Assembly: GCA_946479745.1 (NCBI GenBank)
Contig: CAMLGZ010000013.1
Coordinates: 1 to 64,000 of the forward strand
DNA length: 64,000 nt
Direction: 5' to 3'
Source of the DNA: an uncultured Pseudoxanthomonas sp.
GTDB taxonomy: Bacteria; Pseudomonadota; Gammaproteobacteria; Xanthomonadales; Xanthomonadaceae
Under the pieces are notes generated by a model. That model was not told the origin of the DNA, ran no database searches, and worked only from the letters and a program-made list of their open reading frames with translations. The position numbers were made by a program, and so were the translations under genes. This document shows, piece after piece, positions 18,211 through 28,348 of the stretch; within the stretch, counting starts at the first letter, position 1; every line of letters begins with the position of its first letter.

Positions 18211-19428
18211 ATGGGCGACTTTCCCACACGCATCAGTTACGACGAAGCTTCGCGCATCGTGGACCGGATCGCGGGTGAGCGCAGGCCCGGTCGCGAACGC
18301 CTGGCGATCAAACGTGTGGACGGACGCATCCTGGCGCAGGATCTCAGTGCTCCCATCGATCTGCCTGCCTTCGATAACAGCCGGATGGACGGCTTCGCGC
18401 TGCGCCATGCCGATCTGAATCCGGGAAGCGAGACGCAGTTGCACATCGTCGGCGCGCAGTTCGCCGGCCCGCTGCGCGACCAGACGCTGCAGCCCGGCCA
18501 ATGCATCCGCATTACCACCGGCGCGCCCCTTCCCGCAGGTGCCGATACGGTCGTCATCAAGGAAGAAGTACGCGAGAACGAAGGCTTGCTGACCGTGCCG
18601 GCAGGCGTTGCGACGGGTGCGGACATCCGCCGTGCCGGCGAGGACGTGCGGGCTGGCGACGTGGTGCTTCACGCAGGCTCGGCCCTTTCTCCCGCACGCA
18701 TCAGTCTTGCGGCCGCGCTGGGCGTGGCTGAGCTGGAGGTCTCGCAGCGCCCCACCGTCGCCGTGTTCACTACCGGCGATGAACTGGTGGAGCCGGGACT
18801 GCCGCTGGTTCCCGGCCAGATCTACAACAGCAACCGCGAGCTGCTGATGGGCCTGCTGCGTGCGGAAGGGCTTGAACCGGTCGCTTGGCCGACCTTGCCC
18901 GATGATCCTGCCCGCATCGAGACCGCGCTGCGCGACGCGGCTTCGGCGTTCGATCTGGTCATCACCTGCGGTGGCGTTTCGGCTGGCGAAAAAGACTACC
19001 TGCCCGCGTTGCTGGCCGAGCAGGGCATCGTCCACTTCTGGAAAGTGAAAATGAAGCCGGGCATGCCGGTGCTTTTCGGAAATCTGGATCAGGCGTTGTT
19101 CCTGGGTTTGCCAGGCAATCCGGTTTCGGTCCTCGCCATTTTTCTCACTTTGGGCCGCAGGCTATTGGATGGTTTGCAGGGCAGGGCGGAGCCGCGTGCC
19201 AGGCGTTTCGCGCGGCTTTCGGCGCCGTGGAATAAATCGCACGAGCGCCTGGAGTTTCTGCGTGGGAGCCTGCACTACGGGCGGAATGGCGTGCTGGGCG
19301 TTTCGCCCAATGGCGCAGATGCTTCCCACCGGCTGCGTGCTGCAGCCGAGAGCGATGCGTTGATCGTGTTGGGGGAAGGGGCGCGGGAATTTGAAGAAGG
19401 TAGCGCTGTGGAAGTGCTGGTGTACTAG
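18211..19428 (+). CDS. moeA: Molybdopterin molybdotransferase MoeA
   Basis: MoeA inserts molybdate into adenylylated molybdopterin. The 405 residues show the MoeA core: DNSRMDGFAL near 55, TGAPLPAGADTVV near 105, the MPTb/MoCF domain FTTGDELVEPG near 187 and TCGGVSAGEKDY near 251, and GLPGNPVSVL near 300. Next on the same strand, after a repeat-filled 192-bp gap, is moeB, giving a small Moco pair. Usual length and all motifs present. Confidence 0.95.
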   Translation: MGDFPTRISYDEASRIVDRIAGERRPGRERLAIKRVDGRILAQDLSAPIDLPAFDNSRMDGFALRHADLNPGSETQLHIVGAQFAGPLRDQTLQPGQCIRITTGAPLPAGADTVVIKEEVRENEGLLTVPAGVATGADIRRAGEDVRAGDVVLHAGSALSPARISLAAALGVAELEVSQRPTVAVFTTGDELVEPGLPLVPGQIYNSNRELLMGLLRAEGLEPVAWPTLPDDPARIETALRDAASAFDLVITCGGVSAGEKDYLPALLAEQGIVHFWKVKMKPGMPVLFGNLDQALFLGLPGNPVSVLAIFLTLGRRLLDGLQGRAEPRARRFARLSAPWNKSHERLEFLRGSLHYGRNGVLGVSPNGADASHRLRAAAESDALIVLGEGAREFEEGSAVEVLVY

Positions 19429-19434
19429 CTTTTC

Positions 19435-19592
19435 CTTCTCCCACCGGGAGAAGAGCCTGCCCCGTACTTGATACGGGGTGCCCGGAGGGCGGATGAGGGA
19501 GCGGACCATCAGCTTGACGGAACCTTCCTCTTGCAAGTCATTCTCCCTCCCTCATCCGTCGCTTCGCGCCACCTTCTCCCGGAGGGAGAAGG
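19435..19592. repeat. Compound inverted repeats between moeA and moeB
   Basis: CTTCTCCC-N3-GGGAGAAG (19435-19453) and CCTTCTCCC-GGA-GGGAGAAGG (19572-19592) bracket an outward pair GCGGATGAGGGAG / CTCCCTCATCCG (19489-19501 and 19544-19555). Within it CCCCGTA-CTTGA-TACGGGG (19460-19478) belongs to the 26-base unit also found at 6858. The block looks like a BIME-type cluster and may terminate moeA transcripts. Confidence 0.75.
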
Positions 19593-19620
19593 AAAGCAAA
19601 AACAGCGCGATAATCCGATT

Positions 19621-20754
19621 ATGGCCATCCCCGAAATCACCCCCGCCCAAGCCCGTCAGCGCCAGACCCATGGCGCCGTACTGATCGATGTCCGCGAAGC
19701 GCACGAGCGCGCCGGCGGGCAGGCCGAAGGTTCGCTTGGCATAGCCAAAGCCGATCTGGAAGCCGATCCTGGCCTGCATCTGCCGGAGCAAGCCACGGAG
19801 ATTCTGCTGATCTGCCAGGGCGGCGCCCGCTCGATGCAGTCGGCCACGTTCCTTAGCCAGGCCGGTTATCTGAATCTGTCTTCCGTCGCCGGCGGCACCA
19901 CGCGTTGGATGGCCGAAGGTTTGCCGGTGGTCAAGCCGCAGCTGGACCCCGACGATGCCGATTTCATGGACCGCTATTCGCGCCATCTGCGCTTGCCGGA
20001 AGTCGGCGTGGAAGGCCAGCGCAAACTCGAGGCGTCGCGGGTGTTGATGATAGGCGCCGGCGGGTTGGGTTCACCGGCGGCGTTCTATCTTGCGGCAGCG
20101 GGAATCGGCCATCTGCGCATCGCCGATGACGATGTGGTGGACCGCAGCAACCTGCAGCGCCAGATCCTGCATACCGAAGCGCGGATAGGCGAAGCGAAAG
20201 TCGTCTCGGCCCATATTGCGCTTTCCGCATTGAATCCGCGTACGCGGATCGAAGCGGTCGCCGAACGCGTCGTGGCCGACAACGTCGAACGCCTGCTGGC
20301 GGACGTGGACGTGGTGATCGACGGCGCCGACAATTTCCCGGTGCGCTATCTGCTCAACGACGCTTGCGTGAAACTGGGCAAGCCGCTGGTGTACGGAGCG
20401 GTGCAGCGTTTCGAAGGGCAGGTGAGCGTGTTCGACGCCGGCCGCCATCGCGGGCAGGCGCCGTGCTACCGCTGCCTGTTCCCGGAACCGCCAGCGGCCG
20501 AGTTCGCGCCCAATTGCGCCGAGGCGGGAGTGCTGGGCGTGTTGCCTGGCGTGATCGGGCTGCTGCAGGCCAACGAGGCGATCAAATTGTTGCTGGGCAT
20601 CGGTGAACCGCTGAGCGGACGCCTGCTGCATTTCGATGCGCTGGCGATGCGCTTCCGTGAAATGCGATTGCGGCCGGATCCGGATTGCGTAGTTTGCGCG
20701 CCGGGCAGGCCGTTCCCGGGCTATATCGATTATCAGAAATTCTGCGAGGGCTGA
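19621..20754 (+). CDS. moeB: Rhodanese-MoeB/ThiF fusion (molybdopterin-synthase adenylyltransferase)
   Basis: A 377-residue two-domain protein. Residues 1-105 are a rhodanese (DVREAHERAGG; active-site loop CQGGARS with Cys near 65). The rest is an E1-like adenylyltransferase with MIGAGGLGSPAAFYL near 143, DDDVVDRSNLQRQ near 170, DGADNFPVRYLLND near 235 and zinc pairs CYRC near 282 and CVVC near 361. It activates the C-terminus of MoaD or ThiS; the rhodanese can supply sulfur. Many homologues carry the rhodanese at the C-terminus; here it is N-terminal. ATG 19621 is chosen because upstream codons lie in repeats. Confidence 0.9.
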   Translation: MAIPEITPAQARQRQTHGAVLIDVREAHERAGGQAEGSLGIAKADLEADPGLHLPEQATEILLICQGGARSMQSATFLSQAGYLNLSSVAGGTTRWMAEGLPVVKPQLDPDDADFMDRYSRHLRLPEVGVEGQRKLEASRVLMIGAGGLGSPAAFYLAAAGIGHLRIADDDVVDRSNLQRQILHTEARIGEAKVVSAHIALSALNPRTRIEAVAERVVADNVERLLADVDVVIDGADNFPVRYLLNDACVKLGKPLVYGAVQRFEGQVSVFDAGRHRGQAPCYRCLFPEPPAAEFAPNCAEAGVLGVLPGVIGLLQANEAIKLLLGIGEPLSGRLLHFDALAMRFREMRLRPDPDCVVCAPGRPFPGYIDYQKFCEG

Positions 20755-20819
20755 TTCGGCCGCCGCAGAAGAAAATCCGATATCGTTCGCCGAGAGATCA
20801 TTCAACTGGGGAGTTGGCT

Positions 20820-21071
20820 ATGCGTACCCTCATTTTCATCGTGACCGGTCTGGTGTTCATGGCGTTGGCCATGTGGCTGACCAAGCCCGCCAAGCGCACC
20901 ACTACCGCTTGGCTGTTCACCGCTGTCTGGCTGCTGGCGACGTTGTGGAACTTGCGCACCGGCATGTCGCATGGATATTCGCTGCAGGAAGAGTTGCCCA
21001 TCCAAGCGGCGATTTTCGCGATCCCCGTACTGGGCGCATGGATACTGGCCTGGAAGGGACGCGGCCGTTGA
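20820..21071 (+). CDS. Small two- to three-helix membrane protein, unknown function
   Basis: An 83-residue protein with hydrophobic helices at about 2-20, 30-46 and 60-78 separated by short basic loops (TKPAKRTT, WKGRGR at the end). ATG at 20820 has GGGGAG eight bases upstream; the frame extends further upstream through the moeB end without support. I do not recognise a family. It lies 35 bases before ltrA on the same strand, and the two may be cotranscribed. Confidence 0.75.
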   Translation: MRTLIFIVTGLVFMALAMWLTKPAKRTTTAWLFTAVWLLATLWNLRTGMSHGYSLQEELPIQAAIFAIPVLGAWILAWKGRGR

Positions 21072-21105
21072 TGCCGAGCCACGGGTTCGCGGGGAGATCG
21101 CCAAA

Positions 21106-22296
21106 GTGAACGTCCATTCCCGTTCGCTGTTGCGCAAGCGTGGCCAGCACGACAGCGGCAAGGTTTCCATGGTCGAATTGTTCTTCGATCTGGTCTTCGT
21201 TTTCGCCGTCACCCAGTTGTCGCACGGCCTGCTGGCGCATCTGACGCCCACCGGCGCGCTGCATACACTGATGCTGCTGATGGCGGTGTGGTGGTTGTGG
21301 ATATTCACCTCGTGGGTCACCAATTGGCTGGATCCGGAAAAAGTGCCGGTGCGGGTCATGCTGTTCGCGCTGATGCTGGGCGGACTGCTGATGTCGTCTT
21401 CCATACCGGAGGCGTTCGGCGAAAAAGGCCTGCTGTTCGCTTGCGTTTTCGCGGCGATGCAGGTGGGCCGCAACCTGTTCATGCTCTGGGCCTTGCGCGG
21501 GGAAGGGGCCGCGCAGTCGCGTAATTTCCAACGCATCCTGATCTGGTTTCTGGCTTCCGGGGTGTTCTGGATATGGGGCGGTTTCGAGCAGGGCGCATTG
21601 CGCACCGGTTTGTGGCTGATAGCGATCGCCATCGAGTACGTGTCGGCCTCGGTCGCCTTCTGGGTGCCGGGACTGAGTCATTCGACCACTACCGAATGGG
21701 ACGTGGACGGCAGCCACCTGGCCGAACGTTGCGGACTGTTCGTGATCATCGCGTTGGGCGAATCCATCCTGGTGACCGGGGCAACTTTCGCCGGATTGCC
21801 GAGCAATGGCGCGACGGTAGCCGCCTTCCTGGTTTCCTTCCTGGGCAGCGTGGCCATGTGGTGGATGTATTTCGATACCGCTTCCGAACGTGCCAGCCAT
21901 CGCATCGCGCATTCCGACGATCCTGGTCGCATTGCGCGTTTGGCCTACACCTACCTGCATCTATTGATCATCGCCGGCATCATCGTTTGTGCCGTAGCCG
22001 ATGAGATAGTACTGGTGCATCCCGGACACGCCGAAACCATAAGCGTCGCTGTCATTCTTGCTGGCCCGGCGCTGTATCTGCTGGGCAACGCCTTGTTCAA
22101 ATGGGCATCGAACGACCGCAGGCTACCCCCGTTGTCGCATCTGGTGGGGCTTTCGTTTCTGGCTGTGCTGGCCCCCTTTGCATTTGCGCACCAGTTGTCG
22201 GCGTTGGCTTTGGGCGCCGCCACCACGGGCGTGATGGTCCTGGTCGCGGCTTGGGAAAGCATCGCCCTGCGCAGACTGCCGCAGACGGAACACTGA
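21106..22296 (+). CDS. Low temperature requirement protein A (LtrA) family membrane protein
   Basis: The 396-residue sequence opens with the LtrA signature VSMVELFFDLVFVFAVTQLSHGL (about residues 17-39) and continues with about ten hydrophobic helices. WDVDGSHLAERCGLFVIIALGESILVTG near 203 is the second conserved block. The family is named from Listeria cold growth; its biochemical role is not known. GTG at 21106 was picked because GGGGAG lies nine bases before it; longer starts run through the previous gene. Confidence 0.85.
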   Translation: MNVHSRSLLRKRGQHDSGKVSMVELFFDLVFVFAVTQLSHGLLAHLTPTGALHTLMLLMAVWWLWIFTSWVTNWLDPEKVPVRVMLFALMLGGLLMSSSIPEAFGEKGLLFACVFAAMQVGRNLFMLWALRGEGAAQSRNFQRILIWFLASGVFWIWGGFEQGALRTGLWLIAIAIEYVSASVAFWVPGLSHSTTTEWDVDGSHLAERCGLFVIIALGESILVTGATFAGLPSNGATVAAFLVSFLGSVAMWWMYFDTASERASHRIAHSDDPGRIARLAYTYLHLLIIAGIIVCAVADEIVLVHPGHAETISVAVILAGPALYLLGNALFKWASNDRRLPPLSHLVGLSFLAVLAPFAFAHQLSALALGAATTGVMVLVAAWESIALRRLPQTEH

Positions 22297-22366
22297 AAGC
22301 TTTGCCCGGACTCGGAATCGCGGCCGGCAGCGGTTAACCTGTAATGCCCGCCGCAGGAAATCCGGT

Positions 22367-24214
22367 TTGGCCACCGAAGCCGTCTCCAGTGATCTGATCA
22401 AAGTCGTCGCCCTGCTGGGCGCCGCCGTGGTGGCTGTGCCTATCTTCCGGCGTCTGGGTCTGGGCTCGGTGCTGGGCTATCTGGCGGCCGGCCTGCTGAT
22501 CGGTCCGTTTGGCCTGGCTTGGTTCTCCGACCCGCAATCCATCCTGCACGTGGCCGAGCTGGGCGTGGTGATGTTCCTGTTCGTGATCGGCCTGGAAATG
22601 CGGCCTTCGCATCTGTGGGGTCTGCGCCGGCAGATCTTCGGACTGGGCAGTCTGCAGATCGCGGCATGCACGATCGCTTTGACAGGGGTCGGACTGGCCT
22701 ACGGTTTCAGTGCGCCGGTGGCGTTCGTCGGCGCAGCCGGCTTCGTGCTCACCTCGACTGCAATCGTCATGCAGTTGCTGGGCGAACGCGGGGACATCGC
22801 GCTGCCGCGCGGGCAGAAGATCGTGTCGGTCCTGCTGTTCGAAGATCTGTTGATCGTGCCGCTGCTCGCGGTCGTGGCCTTCATGTCGCCGGTAGTGCCG
22901 GACCATGCGGACGGGTCCAGGTGGATCAGCATCGGCATTGGTGTGGCCAGCCTCGCCGGACTCATCGCAGCGGGTATATGGCTGCTCAATCCTTTGTTCC
23001 GCATATTGGCATCGGCCAAGGCACGCGAAGTGATGACGGCGGCGGCGCTGCTGGTAGTGCTGGGTTCTGCGCTGTTGATGCAGATCGGCGGGTTGTCGAT
23101 GGCGATGGGTGCGTTCCTGGCGGGCGTGCTGTTGTCCGAATCCACCTTCCGGCACCAGATCGAAGCGGACATCGAACCCTTCCGCGGCATCCTGCTCGGC
23201 CTGTTCTTCCTCAGCGTGGGCATGTCGCTGGATCTGGGCGTGGTGGCGCGCAACTGGCCGCTGATCGTGTCCGGCGTGCTGACGATGATGGCGGTGAAGG
23301 CGCTATGCATCTATGTAGTGGCGCGCGCCACCCACAGCCCGCATCGCGAAGCGCTAGACCGCGCGGTGTTGATGGCGCAGGGCGGCGAATTCGCCTTCGT
23401 GCTGTTCTCCGCGGCGGCCGCGGCCGGCGTCATCGACGCCACGGTCAACGCCAACCTCACCGCCATCGTGGTGCTGTCGATGGTGCTGACGCCGTTGTTC
23501 GTGATTCTGCTCAAGCGCGTGACGCCGAAGGCGCAGGAATCACTGGAAGGCATCGACGAGGCGCGAGGGCTGAGCGGCAGCGTGCTGATCATCGGCTTCG
23601 GCCGTTTCGGCCAGGTCATGAGCCAGTCGCTGCTGGCCCGCGACGTGGATGTGACCATCATCGACACCGACATCGAGATGATCCGCAGTGCCGAGGAATT
23701 CGGTTTCAAGATCTATTACGGCGACGGCACGCGGCTGGACGTGCTGCACGCTTCCGGCGCGGACAGCGCGCGCGCCATCGCGGTGTGCATCGACAACAAA
23801 GTCGCGGCCACGCGCATCGTGGAGCTGGCCAAGGCGCAGTTCCCGCAGGCGCGGCTGCTGGTGCGCTCCTACGACCGCGAGCATTCGCTGGAGCTGATCA
23901 ATGCCGGCGTGGCTTACCAGATCCGGGAAACCTTCGAGTCGGCGGTGGATTTCGGCGCCGCGGCGCTGGTCGAGCTGGGGGTCGCGCAGGAAGAAGCCGA
24001 ACGCATCGCCACCGAGATCCGGCGCCGGGACGCCGAGCGTTTCGAACTGGAAATGGCGGCCGGGGACGTTCGCGCCGGCATTCCCATGATGCTGGGCAAC
24101 GCCCCCAAGCCCACGCCCACGCCGTTCACCACGCCCAGGCGCGAGGGGCAGGCTTTGAGCAAGGAAACCGCGGACATCATCAACAGTCCCGACCCGGAGT
24201 CGCGCACGGGTTAG
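22367..24214 (+). CDS. CPA2-family monovalent cation:proton antiporter, KefB/KefC type
   Basis: At 615 residues it has the full Kef length. An N-terminal Na/H exchanger domain of about twelve helices (GYLAAGLLIGPFGLAW near 38; FEDLLIVPLLAVV near 158) precedes a Rossmann RCK/TrkA-N domain (IIGFGRFGQVMSQSLLARDVDVTIIDTD near 408) and a soluble tail. Such proteins export potassium under electrophile stress when glutathione adducts bind the RCK domain. TTG start with AGGAA upstream. No ancillary KefF/KefG gene is adjacent. Convergent with the hydrolase, overlapping by three bases. Confidence 0.88.
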   Translation: MATEAVSSDLIKVVALLGAAVVAVPIFRRLGLGSVLGYLAAGLLIGPFGLAWFSDPQSILHVAELGVVMFLFVIGLEMRPSHLWGLRRQIFGLGSLQIAACTIALTGVGLAYGFSAPVAFVGAAGFVLTSTAIVMQLLGERGDIALPRGQKIVSVLLFEDLLIVPLLAVVAFMSPVVPDHADGSRWISIGIGVASLAGLIAAGIWLLNPLFRILASAKAREVMTAAALLVVLGSALLMQIGGLSMAMGAFLAGVLLSESTFRHQIEADIEPFRGILLGLFFLSVGMSLDLGVVARNWPLIVSGVLTMMAVKALCIYVVARATHSPHREALDRAVLMAQGGEFAFVLFSAAAAAGVIDATVNANLTAIVVLSMVLTPLFVILLKRVTPKAQESLEGIDEARGLSGSVLIIGFGRFGQVMSQSLLARDVDVTIIDTDIEMIRSAEEFGFKIYYGDGTRLDVLHASGADSARAIAVCIDNKVAATRIVELAKAQFPQARLLVRSYDREHSLELINAGVAYQIRETFESAVDFGAAALVELGVAQEEAERIATEIRRRDAERFELEMAAGDVRAGIPMMLGNAPKPTPTPFTTPRREGQALSKETADIINSPDPESRTG

Positions 24215-24990
24215 CGCAGGAAATCGCGTAAAGCCTCGGCATAGCGCGGATCGCCCGAAATATCGTTGTGACCGGCTTGCGGGAAATCGATCACTTGCGG
24301 TCTGTTTTTCAGCGATGCCAGCAATTTATCCGTATTGGCCGGTGGAACTACTTCGTCGCGGTCGGCGCGCAGTACCAGCAGTGGTCCTCGGTATTGCGGC
24401 AAGTAACGGGTGGAGTCGAAACGGTCGCGCATTAGAAAGCGTACGGGGAACATCGGATAGTGGGATTGCGCCACGGCCGCCAAGCTGTCGAACGGCGTCA
24501 CCAGCGCCAGTCTTTCCACGGGCCGTTGAGAGGCGACATAGCTGGCAACGCCGCTGCCCAAGCTGCGGCCGATGATCGCGATGGGAGCTTGTGGGTGTTG
24601 CGCGCTCACGTGGTCGTATAGCGCCAGTGCATCGCCGAATAGAGCGGCTTGGTCCGGCTTGCCTTCGCTAGCGCCGTAGCCGCGATAGGAAATCAGGTAA
24701 ACGGTGCGGTCGGGAAATAACTCGGCGAATTCCTCGCGCGACATTTCCAGCCGCTCGGCATTGCCACCGAAGTAGATGAGCGCTCTGGTCTTGCCGGGAT
24801 TCAACCGCCAACCGCGCAGCGTAATCCCTTCATGGACGAGGCTGTAGTCGGTCTCCTGCGCGCTCACCTGCGTTGCGCCGGGGTAGTAAATCAGCTCGCG
24901 CTGCTTGAAGAAGAGCAGGGCGCAGATGCCCGCATAGACGAGCGCTGTCAGTGCGGCGACGCCGAGCAGCGACTTCCCCAGCACCTGCAT
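24211..24990 (-). CDS. Membrane-anchored alpha/beta hydrolase (ABHD13/BEM46-like)
   Basis: A 259-residue serine hydrolase with an N-terminal membrane helix (about 7-23) and the sequence FKQRELIYYPGATQ typical of the ABHD13/YfhR group. The nucleophile elbow is GRSLGSG near 132, the acid lies in RADRDEVVPP near 207, and His in GHNDI near 236. Substrate unknown. The start at 24990 shares one base with the DUF1244 stop, so the two are probably cotranscribed. Confidence 0.85.
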   Translation of the reverse strand: MQVLGKSLLGVAALTALVYAGICALLFFKQRELIYYPGATQVSAQETDYSLVHEGITLRGWRLNPGKTRALIYFGGNAERLEMSREEFAELFPDRTVYLISYRGYGASEGKPDQAALFGDALALYDHVSAQHPQAPIAIIGRSLGSGVASYVASQRPVERLALVTPFDSLAAVAQSHYPMFPVRFLMRDRFDSTRYLPQYRGPLLVLRADRDEVVPPANTDKLLASLKNRPQVIDFPQAGHNDISGDPRYAEALRDFLR

Positions 24991-25286
24991 CAGCCGTGAC
25001 GCTGCTGCGCCTGGGCAAAGGCAGCCAGTTGCTCCGGGGTGGCGTCGCGCTGGAATTTCGCCTTCCATTCGGCGAACGGCATGCCGTACACGCGTTCGCG
25101 CGCCTCATCCTTGCTCATGGGCCGGCCGGCGGCTTCGGCGGCCTCGCGGTACCAGTCGGACAGGCAGTTGCGGCAGAAGCCGGCCAGGATCATCAGATCG
25201 ATGTTCTGCACGTCGCTGCGTTCGACGTTGAGATGCCGCAGCAGGCGGCGGAAGGCGGCGGCTTCGAGTTCGGTGGTGTCGGACAT
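24990..25286 (-). CDS. DUF1244-family protein
   Basis: A 98-residue protein matching DUF1244: NIDLMILAGFCRNCLSDWYREAAE and MSKDEARERVYGMPFAEWKAKFQ are the family core, with the CRNC pair likely to bind metal or act in redox. Function is unknown. A TTG at 25313 gives nine more residues, but ATG 25286 (MSDTTELEA) is preferred. Its promoter must lie in the structured region shared with folD. Coupled to the downstream hydrolase. Confidence 0.85.
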   Translation of the reverse strand: MSDTTELEAAAFRRLLRHLNVERSDVQNIDLMILAGFCRNCLSDWYREAAEAAGRPMSKDEARERVYGMPFAEWKAKFQRDATPEQLAAFAQAQQRHG

Positions 25287-25332
25287 GGCGGAATCGGGGA
25301 CAATAGGGGCCAACGACTTTACACCCGCGCCC

Positions 25333-25598
25333 AGGGCCTATTAACGCTATTGGGAGGGTCACGTTGCTTGTCCCGGGCCGTCAGGCGTTCGTGCGTGGCG
25401 CCGAGACAGGCCGGCCGCCTGTTCAAGCCGCGCGCGGGCGTCTGGCGGCCTGGGACAAGCAACCCGAAGGGCCACCGCTGAGTGCACGTGGAGCGGCGTC
25501 CTCATTCGGTCGTGTATCGACATACACTTCTTCATTCCTCCTTGCTCCACGCGCACTCAGCGGTGGCGTGACCCCTCCCAATAGCGTTAATAGGCCCT
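25333..25598. repeat. 266-bp three-armed palindromic element ending at the folD start codon
   Basis: Outer stem A: 25333-25358 pairs perfectly with 25573-25598 (26 bp), then TCACG/CGTGA after one bulged C. Stem B: 25364-25387 with 25439-25462, 24 positions, the three exceptions all G.U pairs in plus-strand RNA; inside it 25392-25399/25427-25434 and 25405-25411/25417-25423 also pair with wobbles. Stem C: 25472-25494 with 25544-25566, 22 of 23, holding GTGTAT-CGAC-ATACAC at 25512-25527. B and C are joined by CCCGAAGGG (25463-25471). Arms abut without spare bases, so almost all of the element is paired, as in a T-shaped or cloverleaf fold. The right arm contains the only likely folD ribosome-binding bases (AGG at 25592). 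Confidence 0.9.
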
Positions 25599-26483
25599 AT
25601 GACCCCAGCTTCCCCCAGCGCCCACACCGCCCGCATCCTCGATGGCCGCCGCATCGCCGAGAATCTGCTCGACGAACTCAAGGCCAAGGTCGACGCCCGC
25701 GTCGCCGCGGGCCTGCCGCGCCCGGGCCTGGCGGTAGTGCTGGTCGGGGGCGACCCGGCTTCCACCGTGTACGTGCGCAACAAGCGCCGTGCGGCGGAAA
25801 AGGTCGGTATCGAGGCTTTCGACCACGACTTGCCGGCCGGCACGTCCGAGCACGCGCTGCTGGCGCTGATCGACAAGCTCAATGCCGACCCCAAGGTCCA
25901 CGGCATCCTGGTGCAGCTGCCGCTGCCTGGCATTCCCGACGCCAGCCGCCTGATCCATCGCATCGACCCGCGCAAGGACGTGGACGGCTTCCACCCGGAA
26001 AACGTCGGCCACCTGGCCCTGCGCGAGTTCGGCCTGCGTCCGTGCACGCCGCGCGGCATCACCACCTTGCTGGGCTACACCGACAGGCCGGTGCGCGGGC
26101 AGAACGCGACCATCGTCGGCGTCAGCAACCACGTGGGCCGCCCGATGGCGCTGGAGCTGCTGATCGCGGGCTGCACGGTGACCAGCTGCCACAAATTCAC
26201 CCCCGCTCCAGTGCTGGAGGCGCGGGTGCGCGACGCGGACATCCTGGTGGTGGCCGCGGGCCGTCCGGGCTTGATTCCCGGGGAATGGGTCAAACCCGGG
26301 TCGGTGGTCATCGACGTGGGCATCAATCGCCTGGAAGACGGCAGCCTGGTCGGCGATGTGGGTTTCGACGCCGCCGCCAAGCGCGCCAGCTGGATCACCC
26401 CGGTCCCGGGCGGGGTAGGGCCCATGACCGTGGCCACGCTGATGCAGAACACGTTGGAAGCCGCCGAGGCCGCTGCTGCTTAA
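25599..26483 (+). CDS. folD: Bifunctional methylene-THF dehydrogenase/methenyl-THF cyclohydrolase
   Basis: FolD interconverts 5,10-methylene-THF and 10-formyl-THF with NADP. The 294 residues include the catalytic block [18 protein letters not shown] (Tyr and Lys near 57-60), [12 protein letters not shown] near 97, [14 protein letters not shown] near 126 and [16 protein letters not shown] near 174. The ATG at 25599 is the first codon after the three-armed palindrome, with no strong Shine-Dalgarno outside the stem. A C-rich inverted repeat follows the stop. Confidence 0.95.
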   Translation: MTPASPSAHTARILDGRRIAENLLDELKAKVDARVAAGLPRPGLAVVLVGGDPASTVYVRNKRRAAEKVGIEAFDHDLPAGTSEHALLALIDKLNADPKVHGILVQLPLPGIPDASRLIHRIDPRKDVDGFHPENVGHLALREFGLRPCTPRGITTLLGYTDRPVRGQNATIVGVSNHVGRPMALELLIAGCTVTSCHKFTPAPVLEARVRDADILVVAAGRPGLIPGEWVKPGSVVIDVGINRLEDGSLVGDVGFDAAAKRASWITPVPGGVGPMTVATLMQNTLEAAEAAAA

Positions 26484-28172
<1,689 letters not shown>

Positions 28173-28208
28173 TCTGCGCGAATAGAAAAAGTCGCCAAAT
28201 AAAGAAGT

Positions 28209-28304
28209 CGTCATTCCCGCGAAGGCGGGAACCTAGTGACTTTAAGCCTTTCTCAGGAAGCAATAGAGCAAAGTCACTGGGTTCCCGCCTTCGCGGGAAT
28301 GACG
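28209..28304. repeat. 35-bp inverted repeats between guaB and guaA
   Basis: 28209-28243 and 28270-28304 are inverted copies, 34 of 35 positions (the exception is a G.U pair), around a 26-base loop. Each arm holds a smaller palindrome CCCGCGAAGGCGGG. Arms of this CATTCCCGCGAAGGCGGGAA type are a widely dispersed proteobacterial repeat. It would form a very stable hairpin in a guaB-guaA transcript. Confidence 0.9.
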
Positions 28305-28348
28305 ATGTTGTTTTTCACTCGTTGGCTTGAAGCAGTGATCGCGATTCC

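Noticed and set aside
25333..25598. CRISPR-like or tandem repeat reading of the folD upstream region
   Set aside because: The repeats are inverted and different from each other, with no regular spacer; a palindromic multi-arm structure explains them.
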